Below, piece by piece: positions 57,727-64,000 of a stretch of DNA of 64,000 nucleotides (position 1 is its first letter; every line of letters begins with the position of its first letter). This DNA is from Albibacillus kandeliae (GTDB lineage: Bacteria > Pseudomonadota > Alphaproteobacteria > Rhodobacterales > Rhodobacteraceae): the NCBI RefSeq assembly GCF_003116585.1, contig NZ_QEHM01000007.1, forward strand, positions 1 to 64,000, read 5' to 3'. Below the pieces are notes generated by a model. It was not told where the DNA came from. It made no database searches and saw only the letters and a list, made by a program, of their open reading frames with translations. Position numbers and translations under genes: made by a program.

Positions 57727-57754
57727 GTGGCGCGCGGTGACATCCGCGCGCCAC
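57727..57754 (+). repeat. strong hairpin between dctP and dctQ genes
   Basis: GTGGCGCGCGG / CCGCGCGCCAC, a perfect 11-bp stem with a 6-base loop, starts 9 bases after the dctP stop. No T-run. It likely protects the upstream binding-protein message or reduces permease expression. Confidence 0.55.
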
Positions 57755-57783
57755 GCCTTCCAGTCCAGACAGGCGTTTGAAAC

Positions 57784-58320
57784 ATGAAACTCATCGGCAG
57801 GGCCCTGGCGGGTCTGGTCAGCATGGCGTCCTTCATCAGCACGATCAGCATCGTGCTGATGATGCTGCACGTCACGGCGGACGTCACATGCAGGTATCTC
57901 CTGAACCAGCCATTGCCGGGCACGCTGACCATCGTCGCCCACTACTACATGATCATCGTGACCTTCGTCGCCCTCGCGGTCGCCGAGAAGCAGGAGGCGC
58001 ATATCACCGTCGAGATCGTCGCCGACATGTTGCCCCCCTTCGCGCAGCGGCTACTTGGCTGGCTGTCCTTCGTCCTCACCTCGGCGGTCTTCACGCTGCT
58101 GGCCTGGCGCGGCTTCGAGATCGCCATGGGCAAGACCAAGATCCGCGCCTCCATCGAACAGGGCTCGGACATGATCCCGGTCTGGCAGAGCTACTGGGCC
58201 ATCCCCATCGGCGCCGGGCTTATCGCGCTGGTCGCGCTCTACAAGCTGGTGACCGAAGTCTTCGGGGTGAAAAGCGCCCTGACCCATCCCCTCGACGACC
58301 TGGAGATGCTTCATGAGTGA
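57784..58320 (+). CDS. TRAP transporter small permease (DctQ family)
   Basis: 178 residues with four membrane helices: MASFISTISIVLMMLHVTADVTCRYLLNQPLPGTLTIVAHYYMIIVTFVALAVAEKQEAHITVEIV shows the DctQ pattern (T-x-x-V-x-x-R-Y and the later acidic HITVE). Overlaps the DctM gene by 8 bases. Membrane partner in the transporter serving the phosphotransferase/ACAD operon. Confidence 0.92.
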   Translation: MKLIGRALAGLVSMASFISTISIVLMMLHVTADVTCRYLLNQPLPGTLTIVAHYYMIIVTFVALAVAEKQEAHITVEIVADMLPPFAQRLLGWLSFVLTSAVFTLLAWRGFEIAMGKTKIRASIEQGSDMIPVWQSYWAIPIGAGLIALVALYKLVTEVFGVKSALTHPLDDLEMLHE

Positions 58321-59620
58321 TGTGGCCATCGGCCTGACCGGCCTCGGCGCGCTCTTCGTGCTGATCGCCATGCGGATCCAGATCGGCGTCGCGCTGATCG
58401 CGGTCTCCTTCGTGGGCCTCTGGATCCTCAAGAACTGGAACGTCGCCTGGGGCTCGCTCGGGGTCATCCCCTACCAGTTCGCCGCGAACTGGGTGCTCAG
58501 TTCGATTCCGATGTTCCTGTTCCTCGGGTTCATCAGCTTTCACACCAACCTCACCGCCGGCCTGTTCCGCGCCGCGCGGGCGTGGATGTCGGTGCTGCCG
58601 GGCGGCCTCGCCATCGCCGCGATTTTCGGCTCGGCGGGGTTCGCCGCCGTCTCGGGGTCGTCGCTGGCCTGTTCGGCCGCGATGGGGCGCATCGCCGTCC
58701 CCGAGATGATGAAGCACAAGTATCACCCCGAACTCGCGACCGGCACGGTCGCCGTCGCGGGCACCATCGGGGCGATGATCCCGCCCTCGATCATCCTCAT
58801 CCTCTACGGCGTCATCGCGCAGGTCTCGGTCGCCCAGCTCTTCCTTGGCGGCATCGCCGCGGGGGTCCTGACGGCAATCGGCTACGTGGCCGTGGTGCTG
58901 ATCCGGGTGCGGCTCAACCCCGAGCTCGCGCCGATGCGCGACGAGCCGGTGACGATGGCCGAACGCTTCTACGCGCTCAAGGACACCTGGCCGATCCTGA
59001 TGGTCATGCTCGGCATCTTCGGCGGTCTCTTCAGCGGCATCTTCACCCCGACCGAGGCCGGGGCCGTCGGCGCCTTCCTCGCCTGCATCGTGGCCACCCT
59101 GCGGGGCGAGATGACCCTCTCGCGCTTCATGCAGGCCGCGCGCGAAACGATGACCACCACCGCCTCGCTCATCATCATCGCCGTCGGGGCCAGCCTGCTC
59201 ACCCGCTTCCTCGTGCTCTCGGGCGCGGGCGACTACCTGTCCGAAGCGATCATCGCCATCGGGGCCAACCCGGTCCTGCTGCTCGCAGGCATCATCCTCG
59301 TCTATCTCGTGCTCGGCATGTTCCTCGAACCCATCGGCTCGATGCTGCTCACCTTGCCCATCATCCTTCCGGTGGTGGACCAGACGGGTTGGAGCCTGCT
59401 GTGGTTCGGCGTGGTGCTGACCAAGCTGCTCGAGATCGGGATGATCACGCCGCCCATCGGCATGAACGTCTTTGTCATCAAGGGCGTTGTCGGGGACCTC
59501 GTAAAGACCAGCGCGATCTTCCGTGGCGTCATGTGGTTCATCCTGATGGACCTGCTGGTGCTGCTCCTATTGTCGGCGGCCCCGCAACTGATACTGTTTC
59601 TGCCGACCCACTTTGGCTGA
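58313..59620 (+). CDS. TRAP transporter large permease (DctM family)
   Basis: 435 residues, about 12 helices. ANWVLSSIPMFLFLGFISFHTNLTAGLFRAARAW, FGSAGFAAVSGSSLACSAAMGRIAVPEM, GTIGAMIPPSIILILYGVIAQVSVAQLFLGGIAAG and FSGIFTPTEAGAVGAFLA are core DctM sequences. Secondary, sodium-coupled import of a carboxylate. 41 bases before the CoA ligase gene. Confidence 0.94.
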   Translation: MSDVAIGLTGLGALFVLIAMRIQIGVALIAVSFVGLWILKNWNVAWGSLGVIPYQFAANWVLSSIPMFLFLGFISFHTNLTAGLFRAARAWMSVLPGGLAIAAIFGSAGFAAVSGSSLACSAAMGRIAVPEMMKHKYHPELATGTVAVAGTIGAMIPPSIILILYGVIAQVSVAQLFLGGIAAGVLTAIGYVAVVLIRVRLNPELAPMRDEPVTMAERFYALKDTWPILMVMLGIFGGLFSGIFTPTEAGAVGAFLACIVATLRGEMTLSRFMQAARETMTTTASLIIIAVGASLLTRFLVLSGAGDYLSEAIIAIGANPVLLLAGIILVYLVLGMFLEPIGSMLLTLPIILPVVDQTGWSLLWFGVVLTKLLEIGMITPPIGMNVFVIKGVVGDLVKTSAIFRGVMWFILMDLLVLLLLSAAPQLILFLPTHFG

Positions 59621-59661
59621 GGTTCGCCGGGATCGGAGGAGATCCCGGGATGGAGGATAAC

Positions 59662-61260
59662 ATGAACATGCAGACCAACGACAATGTCACCACGGGCATA
59701 CGCCGCGCACGCGGCCAGCAGCTCGGTGACCTGCTGCGCCGCAGTGCGTCGCGGACCCCGAACAAGCTCGCCCTCGCCTTCCGTGATCATCGCGATACCT
59801 TCCGCGATCTCGACGAGGCGGTGAACCGGACCGCGAACGCACTGGCCGCGGCGGGCATCACCAAGGGCGAGCGTGTCGCGCTCCTCTCGCGCAACAGCCG
59901 CGCCTTCGTGATCCTGCGCTTTGCCATCGCCCGGATCGGCGCCGTCACCACCCCGGTCAACTTCATGCTGAACGCCGAGGACGTGGCCTATATCCTCGAC
60001 CATTCCGGCGCCTGCGCCCTGATCTGCGAGGACTCGCTCTGCCCCACCGCCGAGGCAGCCCTCGATCTGGTCAAGTCCCGCCCGCGTCTGCTCTACGCCA
60101 TCGACCATTCCGGCGCGGCGGTCTCCGCGCTCTGGTCCCCGGTCGAGGCCCTGTTCGACCATCCCGACGCCTCGGAACCCTGGGTCGACATGAGCCCCGA
60201 CGACCCGATCCAGATGATGTATACCAGCGGCACCGAGTCCCGCCCCAAGGGCGCGCTGCTGACCTCGGGCGCGCTCTATGCCCAGTACGTCACGGTGATC
60301 TCCGACGGCGAAATGCGCCCGGACGCCATCGAACTGCACTGCCTGCCGCTGTTCCACTGCGCTCAGCTCGACTGCTTCCTCACCATCGACCTCTACCTCG
60401 GCGCCACCAGCATCCTGCATGACGGCGCCAACCCGGCTGCCATGCTGGAAACCATCGAGCGCGAAAAGGTGACCAAGCTGTTCTGCCCGCCGACGGTCTG
60501 GATCGCGCTGCTGCGCCACCCCGATTTCGACAAGCGCGACCTGACCAGCCTGCGGCAGGGCTATTACGGCGCTTCGATCATGCCGACTGCGGTGATCGAG
60601 GAACTGTCGCGCCGCCTGCCCGACATGCGCCTCTACAACTTCTATGGCCAGACCGAGATGGCCCCCTGCGCCACCATCCTGCGCCCCGAGGAACAGCTGA
60701 CCAAGCTCGGCTCTGCCGGGCGGCCCGGCCTCAACGTCGAGACCCGCGTGGTGGATGATGAGGGCAACGACGTGGCGGTGGGCGAAGTCGGCGAGATCGT
60801 GCACCGCAGCCCGCACCTGATCCTCGGCTATTACAACGACCCCGAGAAGACCGCCGAAGCCTTCAAGGGCGGCTGGTTCCACAGCGGCGACCTCGGACGG
60901 TTCGACGACGAGGGCTATCTCTATGTCGTCGACCGCAAGAAGGACATGATCAAGAGCGGCGGCGAGAACGTGGCGAGCCGCGAGGTCGAGGAAGCGATCT
61001 TCCGGCACCCCAAGATCGCCGAGGTCTCGGTCTTCGGCATCCCCCATCCCAAGTGGATCGAGGCGGTCACCGCCGTCGTGGTGCCCAAGGAGGGTGAGGA
61101 TCTGACGGTGGAAGAGATCGAGGCCTACTGCCGCGAGACCCTCAGCCACTTCAAGTCGCCCAAGCATGTGGCGATCCGCGCAGCCCTGCCCAAGAACGCC
61201 AGCGGCAAGATCCTCAAGCGTGAGCTGCGCATCGAGTTCGCCTCGGTCTTCGGCAGCTGA
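59662..61260 (+). CDS. acyl-CoA synthetase (AMP-forming, fatty-acid/aromatic-acid ligase type)
   Basis: 532 residues; the start at 59662 is chosen because GGAGGATAAC precedes it (ATG at 59650 is the alternative). ANL superfamily motifs: P-loop MMYTSGTESRPKGAL, YNFYGQTEMAPC, HSGDLGRFDDEGYLYVVDRKKDMIKSGGENVASREVE and the catalytic lysine in LPKNASGKILKREL. It makes the CoA thioester of the imported acid at the expense of ATP to AMP, the first step of the LvaE-like pathway encoded in this operon. Confidence 0.93.
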   Translation: MNMQTNDNVTTGIRRARGQQLGDLLRRSASRTPNKLALAFRDHRDTFRDLDEAVNRTANALAAAGITKGERVALLSRNSRAFVILRFAIARIGAVTTPVNFMLNAEDVAYILDHSGACALICEDSLCPTAEAALDLVKSRPRLLYAIDHSGAAVSALWSPVEALFDHPDASEPWVDMSPDDPIQMMYTSGTESRPKGALLTSGALYAQYVTVISDGEMRPDAIELHCLPLFHCAQLDCFLTIDLYLGATSILHDGANPAAMLETIEREKVTKLFCPPTVWIALLRHPDFDKRDLTSLRQGYYGASIMPTAVIEELSRRLPDMRLYNFYGQTEMAPCATILRPEEQLTKLGSAGRPGLNVETRVVDDEGNDVAVGEVGEIVHRSPHLILGYYNDPEKTAEAFKGGWFHSGDLGRFDDEGYLYVVDRKKDMIKSGGENVASREVEEAIFRHPKIAEVSVFGIPHPKWIEAVTAVVVPKEGEDLTVEEIEAYCRETLSHFKSPKHVAIRAALPKNASGKILKRELRIEFASVFGS

Positions 61261-61269
61261 TCCATCCAT

Positions 61270-61293
61270 GCCGGGCGCCTTCGGGCGTCCGGC
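61270..61293 (+). terminator. hairpin with UUCG loop after the CoA ligase gene
   Basis: GCCGGGCGCC-TTCG-GGCGTCCGGC forms a 10-bp stem (one G-T pair) capped by a C(UUCG)G tetraloop, 10 bases after the ligase stop. It is followed by AAAAAC, not T, so it is either Rho-assisted transcript-end structure or an mRNA-protecting 3' hairpin for the operon. Confidence 0.55.
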
Positions 61294-61478
61294 AAAAACA
61301 CCACATTCGCAGGGCGTTCCCACTGCCGGCCCGGCGACAGGCCTTCGGCCTTGTGCTAGTCTGGTTCAAACGCCGGGGCAGAAGCGACACCAGTTTGCGC
61401 GGCGCTTTCACTTCAAAATGGACTAGCAAACCGCCGCCCTGTGAAGGGTCAGGTAACGTCCGATAATCCCAGCTCCCA

Positions 61479-62189
61479 TCACTCCCGGCATATCGCGAAA
61501 AGCCCGGCCCGCGAGGTGACCCCCAGCTTGGCATAGGCCCGCTTGCGGTAGGTCACCACGGTCGAAGCCGCGATGTCGAGGTCCGCCGCGATCGCCTCGG
61601 CCTTCCTCCCCGACAGGATGCCCTCGCAAACCGCCCGCTCACGCTCGCTCAGCACGGCAAGGGCCGGCGGGCCCGATGTCTCCCCCGACCGTTCGAAATG
61701 CACCAGCACCAGCCGCCCCAGCAGGCGCGCCACATCCTCGGCCGGGGCCCCGGCGCCCGGATTCGCCTGATACAGGCTCACAAAAAGCCGCAACCGCTCG
61801 CCCGCCGCCAAGAGCGTCGTCTTGGCCCTCAGCCCCACCTCGTCGAAAAAGATCCGCCGGTAGTCCGGACTCATTCCTTCGGCGATCTGATCCAGGTGCC
61901 GCACGGTTACCGCCCCGGGGACCAAGGACCGCAGTTCCGGCAGCAGCGGGTCCTGCAGGAACCAGCCGTCGAGGTAGCTCGCCGCCAGCGTCCCGGCCAG
62001 CGCGCCCTTGCTGAAATGGCGGGACAGCAGGCAGCGCGCCCGCGTCTCCTCGATGGCAAAGACCATGATCTGCTCGACCGCCAGCGTCTCGACGAAATCC
62101 GCAAACGCCGGGGCAAACCCGTCCGACCCGATCCGGGCAAGACACAGCTCGACATGTTCCGCGAAGGTCGTCATGCCTTCCCCTAGCAT
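61479..62189 (-). CDS. LuxR-type HTH transcriptional regulator
   Basis: 236 residues (an in-frame ATG at 62174 would give 231; neither has an ideal ribosome-binding site). The C-terminal GerE/LuxR HTH is LSERERAVCEGILSGRKAEAIAADLDIAASTVVTYRKRAYAKLGVTSRAGLFA. The N-terminal 170 residues have no autoinducer-domain WYDPEW-type signature and no receiver aspartate pattern; they are helical and include two cysteine/histidine positions. Divergent from the FAD monooxygenase gene, which it probably controls. Ligand unknown. Confidence 0.85.
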   Translation of the reverse strand: MLGEGMTTFAEHVELCLARIGSDGFAPAFADFVETLAVEQIMVFAIEETRARCLLSRHFSKGALAGTLAASYLDGWFLQDPLLPELRSLVPGAVTVRHLDQIAEGMSPDYRRIFFDEVGLRAKTTLLAAGERLRLFVSLYQANPGAGAPAEDVARLLGRLVLVHFERSGETSGPPALAVLSERERAVCEGILSGRKAEAIAADLDIAASTVVTYRKRAYAKLGVTSRAGLFAICRE

Positions 62190-62263
62190 GTCCCCCCCGA
62201 AAGAGGACAGACCCCACCCGGCGTCGCGGCTAGAACCACGCCCGAGACCAGGAGGACGCGCAG

Positions 62264-63871
62264 ATGAGACCTGCAGGACGTGGCGAGACCGACTCGCTCT
62301 ATTTCGACTACCCCCACTTCCCGCCGCCCTCGGCGCGCGAGGGGCTCTCGGCCCCCTGCCCCGTCGCCATCGTCGGGACCGGTCCTGTCGGCATGACCGC
62401 GGCCCTCGCGCTCGCCCGCGAGGGGGTGGCCTCGGTTCTGCTCGACGCGAAATCCACCTTCAACGACGGCAGCCGCGCCATCTGCGTCTCGCGCTCCAGC
62501 TTCCGTATCCTCGAACGCATCGGCGCGCTGGGGCCCTTCCTCGACAAGGCCCTGCCATGGACCACCGGGCGCAGCTTCTATCGCGGCCAGCAGATCCTCG
62601 AGTTCGACATGCCGGACGGGCCGGGAGAGAAGTTCCGCCCGATGTACAACATCCAGCAGCAGTTCATCGAACAGTACCTCTGGGATGCAGTCACGCGCGA
62701 ACCGCTGATCGACGCCCGCTGGCAGAGCCGCGTCACCGGTGCCACCGACACGCCCTCCGGCGTCACGCTTCAGGTGAGCGATCCGAAGGGGAGCTATGAT
62801 CTGCCTGCCGCCTGGGTCCTTGCTGCCGACGGCGCCCGCAGCACCCTCCGGGGCCTGCGCGGGCTGCGCCTTAGGGGCGAGAACTACGAAGGCCGCTACG
62901 TCATCGCCGATGTCCGGATGCGTCACGACTACCCCACCATCCGCCGCGCGCTCTTCGACCCCGACTGCCGCCGCGGCGGCACGGTCCTCGTCCACCGCCA
63001 GCCCGACGACATCTGGCGGATCGACTACCAGCTCCGCGATGGCGAGGACGAGTCGGAAGCGATCCGCGAAGACACCGTGCGGGCCTCGGTCGCCGCCGTC
63101 CTTGGTGAGATCGGGCACAGCGGCGACTGGGAACTGGAGTGGTGGAGCATCTACTCCGCCAACACGCTCGCCCTCGACGACTACCGCGACGGCCGCATCT
63201 TCTTCATCGGCGACAGCGCCCACATCGTCCCGATCTTCGGTGTGCGCGGGCTGAACAACGGGCTGGCCGACGCCGACAACATCGGCTGGAAACTCGGCTG
63301 GGTCCTGCGGGGAGATGCACCCGAGACCCTGCTCGACAGCTACACCCCCGAACGGCGCGGCGCGACCCTCGATGTCTTTGCAAACGCGTCGAAATCCGCC
63401 CGCTTCATGACCCCGCCGAGCCCTGGCTGGCAGCTGATGCGCGACGCGGCTTTGAACCTGGCCCTGACCCATCCCTTCGCGGGCGAACTCGCCAACCCGC
63501 GCCAGATGGCTGCCTATACCTACGCCGACAGCCCGGCGATCCAGCCCGACAGCCCCGGGTTCGAGGGCGGCCCGGTTCCCGGTGCCTTCCTGCCCGAGGC
63601 CCGGGTGGGCGACGGCTTCCTCTCCGACCTCGCCGGCCCCGGGTTCACCCTGCTGCTGTTCGACGAGACCGCCACCGAGGCCTATGCCGACCTCGGCCTG
63701 ACCGTCGCAACGGTCCCCGCCGCGTCCGAGGCCGCGCGCCTTCTCGCCGCCGACCGCTCCAGCGCCTACCTCCTGCGCCCCGACACCCATATCGCCGCGC
63801 GCTGGCGCCACCCCACCCCGGCGCTCGTCCGCGATGCACTGCGCCTTGCCCTCACCGGAGAGCCCGCATGA
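62264..63871 (+). CDS. FAD-dependent aromatic hydroxylase (class A monooxygenase)
   Basis: 535 residues. FAD-binding GxGxxG (38-43) in VAIVGTGPVGMTAALALAREG, the DG motif WVLAADGARSTLRGL and the GD motif RIFFIGDSAHIVPIFGVRGLNNGLADADNIGWKLGWVL are those of MhpA/PHBH-type hydroxylases. The C-terminal thioredoxin-like region (after 440) resembles the phenol hydroxylase/MhpA tail. NAD(P)H and O2 dependent ring hydroxylation is likely. AGGAGGACGCGCAG precedes the ATG. Overlaps the small DUF2783-like gene (ATGA). Confidence 0.9.
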   Translation: MRPAGRGETDSLYFDYPHFPPPSAREGLSAPCPVAIVGTGPVGMTAALALAREGVASVLLDAKSTFNDGSRAICVSRSSFRILERIGALGPFLDKALPWTTGRSFYRGQQILEFDMPDGPGEKFRPMYNIQQQFIEQYLWDAVTREPLIDARWQSRVTGATDTPSGVTLQVSDPKGSYDLPAAWVLAADGARSTLRGLRGLRLRGENYEGRYVIADVRMRHDYPTIRRALFDPDCRRGGTVLVHRQPDDIWRIDYQLRDGEDESEAIREDTVRASVAAVLGEIGHSGDWELEWWSIYSANTLALDDYRDGRIFFIGDSAHIVPIFGVRGLNNGLADADNIGWKLGWVLRGDAPETLLDSYTPERRGATLDVFANASKSARFMTPPSPGWQLMRDAALNLALTHPFAGELANPRQMAAYTYADSPAIQPDSPGFEGGPVPGAFLPEARVGDGFLSDLAGPGFTLLLFDETATEAYADLGLTVATVPAASEAARLLAADRSSAYLLRPDTHIAARWRHPTPALVRDALRLALTGEPA

Positions 63872-64000
63872 CCCCGACCGACGTGGAAACCGTCTACGAA
63901 GCCCTCGCCCGCCAGATCGACGCCACCCCACCGAACCGGCGCGAGTTGTTCCTCGCCAAACTGGCCCTGCTGCTGGCCCACGAACTGGGCGACGCGACGC
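63868..64000 (+). CDS. DUF2783-like small protein (3' truncated by window)
   Basis: ATG at 63868 overlaps the monooxygenase stop (ATGA). The 44 visible residues MTPTDVETVYEALARQID... NRRELFLAKLALLLAHELGD resemble DUF2783, a family of about 60-75 residues found directly behind class A FAD monooxygenases in Rhodobacterales and Burkholderiales. It is probably a small accessory protein of the hydroxylase. The end lies beyond the window. Confidence 0.6.
   Translation, partial: MTPTDVETVYEALARQIDATPPNRRELFLAKLALLLAHELGDAT

Noticed and set aside
62187-62209. TGTCC-N11-GGACA inverted repeat between the LuxR-type and monooxygenase genes as an operator.
   Set aside because: Only 5-bp arms with a C-rich spacer overlapping the LuxR start; too weak to list as a site.
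1-64000. Mobile elements, CRISPR arrays, tRNA-linked integration sites.
   Set aside because: No transposase, integrase, direct-repeat array or tRNA sequence was recognised on either strand; gene density and composition are uniform.

Overview
The window is high-GC, densely coded DNA with short or overlapping gene junctions (many ATGA, GTGA, TTGA and TGATG overlaps). It has an alphaproteobacterial gene content. The TctABC and TRAP transporters, the DUF3305/DUF3306/DUF6494/DUF6505 genes around a respiratory formate dehydrogenase, the YcxB-like protein and the DUF2783-like gene next to a flavin monooxygenase all fit the Rhodobacterales (Roseobacter/Paracoccus relatives). Genus cannot be told from the sequence alone. 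No rRNA, tRNA, CRISPR array, insertion sequence or phage gene was seen. The region looks like ordinary chromosome (or chromid) carrying catabolic and respiratory islands.

Layout. (1) 1-1641: end of a luciferase-like flavin monooxygenase gene and a flavin reductase, probably a two-component oxygenase. (2) 1727-5272, minus strand: NTF2-like protein and a tripartite tricarboxylate transporter (tctCBA). (3) 5421-17992: a carboxylic-acid catabolic block on the minus strand (AEC exporter-type carrier, AcuI-like reductase, four acyl-CoA dehydrogenases, one crotonase, a TAXI-type TRAP transporter). It diverges from a family III CoA transferase and an IclR regulator; a palindrome sits just upstream of the CoA transferase start. 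(4) 18004-42385: the centrepiece, a 24-kb formate dehydrogenase island. Cofactor genes (DUF2478, fdhD, YcxB-like, mobA, mobB, a moeA fused to an RNase H-like domain) are followed by two divergent operons. The leftward one encodes a 4x[4Fe-4S]-type protein, DUF6494, Mrp/ApbC, a degenerate biotin/lipoate ligase homologue, DUF6505, a sensor kinase and a TusA-like protein. The rightward one encodes DUF3305, DUF3306, a TorD chaperone, a Tat peptide, FdhA/B/C, a 41-residue membrane protein and a NtrC-like regulator without the sigma-54-contacting GAFTGA loop. A tungstate transporter (tupBCA) and a substrate-binding-domain regulator close the island. (5) 42522-51298: a GntR-controlled sugar-acid type cluster (TRAP transporter, D-2-hydroxyacid dehydrogenase, RraA-like aldolase, secreted royal-jelly/yellow-type protein, PfkB kinase, SDR, cupin). 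(6) 51679-61260: a second GntR-headed operon with an APH-like phosphotransferase, an ACAD10/11-type dehydrogenase, two isomerase-type crotonases, a TRAP transporter and an acyl-CoA ligase. This composition matches phosphorylation-dependent 4-hydroxy-acid degradation (LvaA/LvaC logic). (7) 61479-64000: LuxR-type regulator divergent from an aromatic-ring type FAD monooxygenase and a DUF2783-like gene cut by the window edge.

How it works together. Regions 3, 5 and 6 each pair a high-affinity solute-binding-protein transporter with activation and beta-oxidation-type enzymes and a local repressor-type regulator: import, CoA activation or oxidation, then central metabolism. Region 4 supplies the metal (Tup), the bis-MGD cofactor (MobA/MobB/MoeA), its sulfuration (FdhD, perhaps TusA) and Fe-S assembly (Mrp) to a Tat-exported, membrane-anchored formate dehydrogenase that would pass electrons from periplasmic formate to quinone. 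It also carries its own two-component control.

The most novel material is in the formate dehydrogenase island: conserved but functionally unassigned partners, a ligase homologue without ligase residues, a GAFTGA-less regulator and an unlisted small membrane protein. Also notable are the tup promoter/start-codon inverted repeats, and a possible three-way-junction RNA leader ahead of the second TRAP operon.
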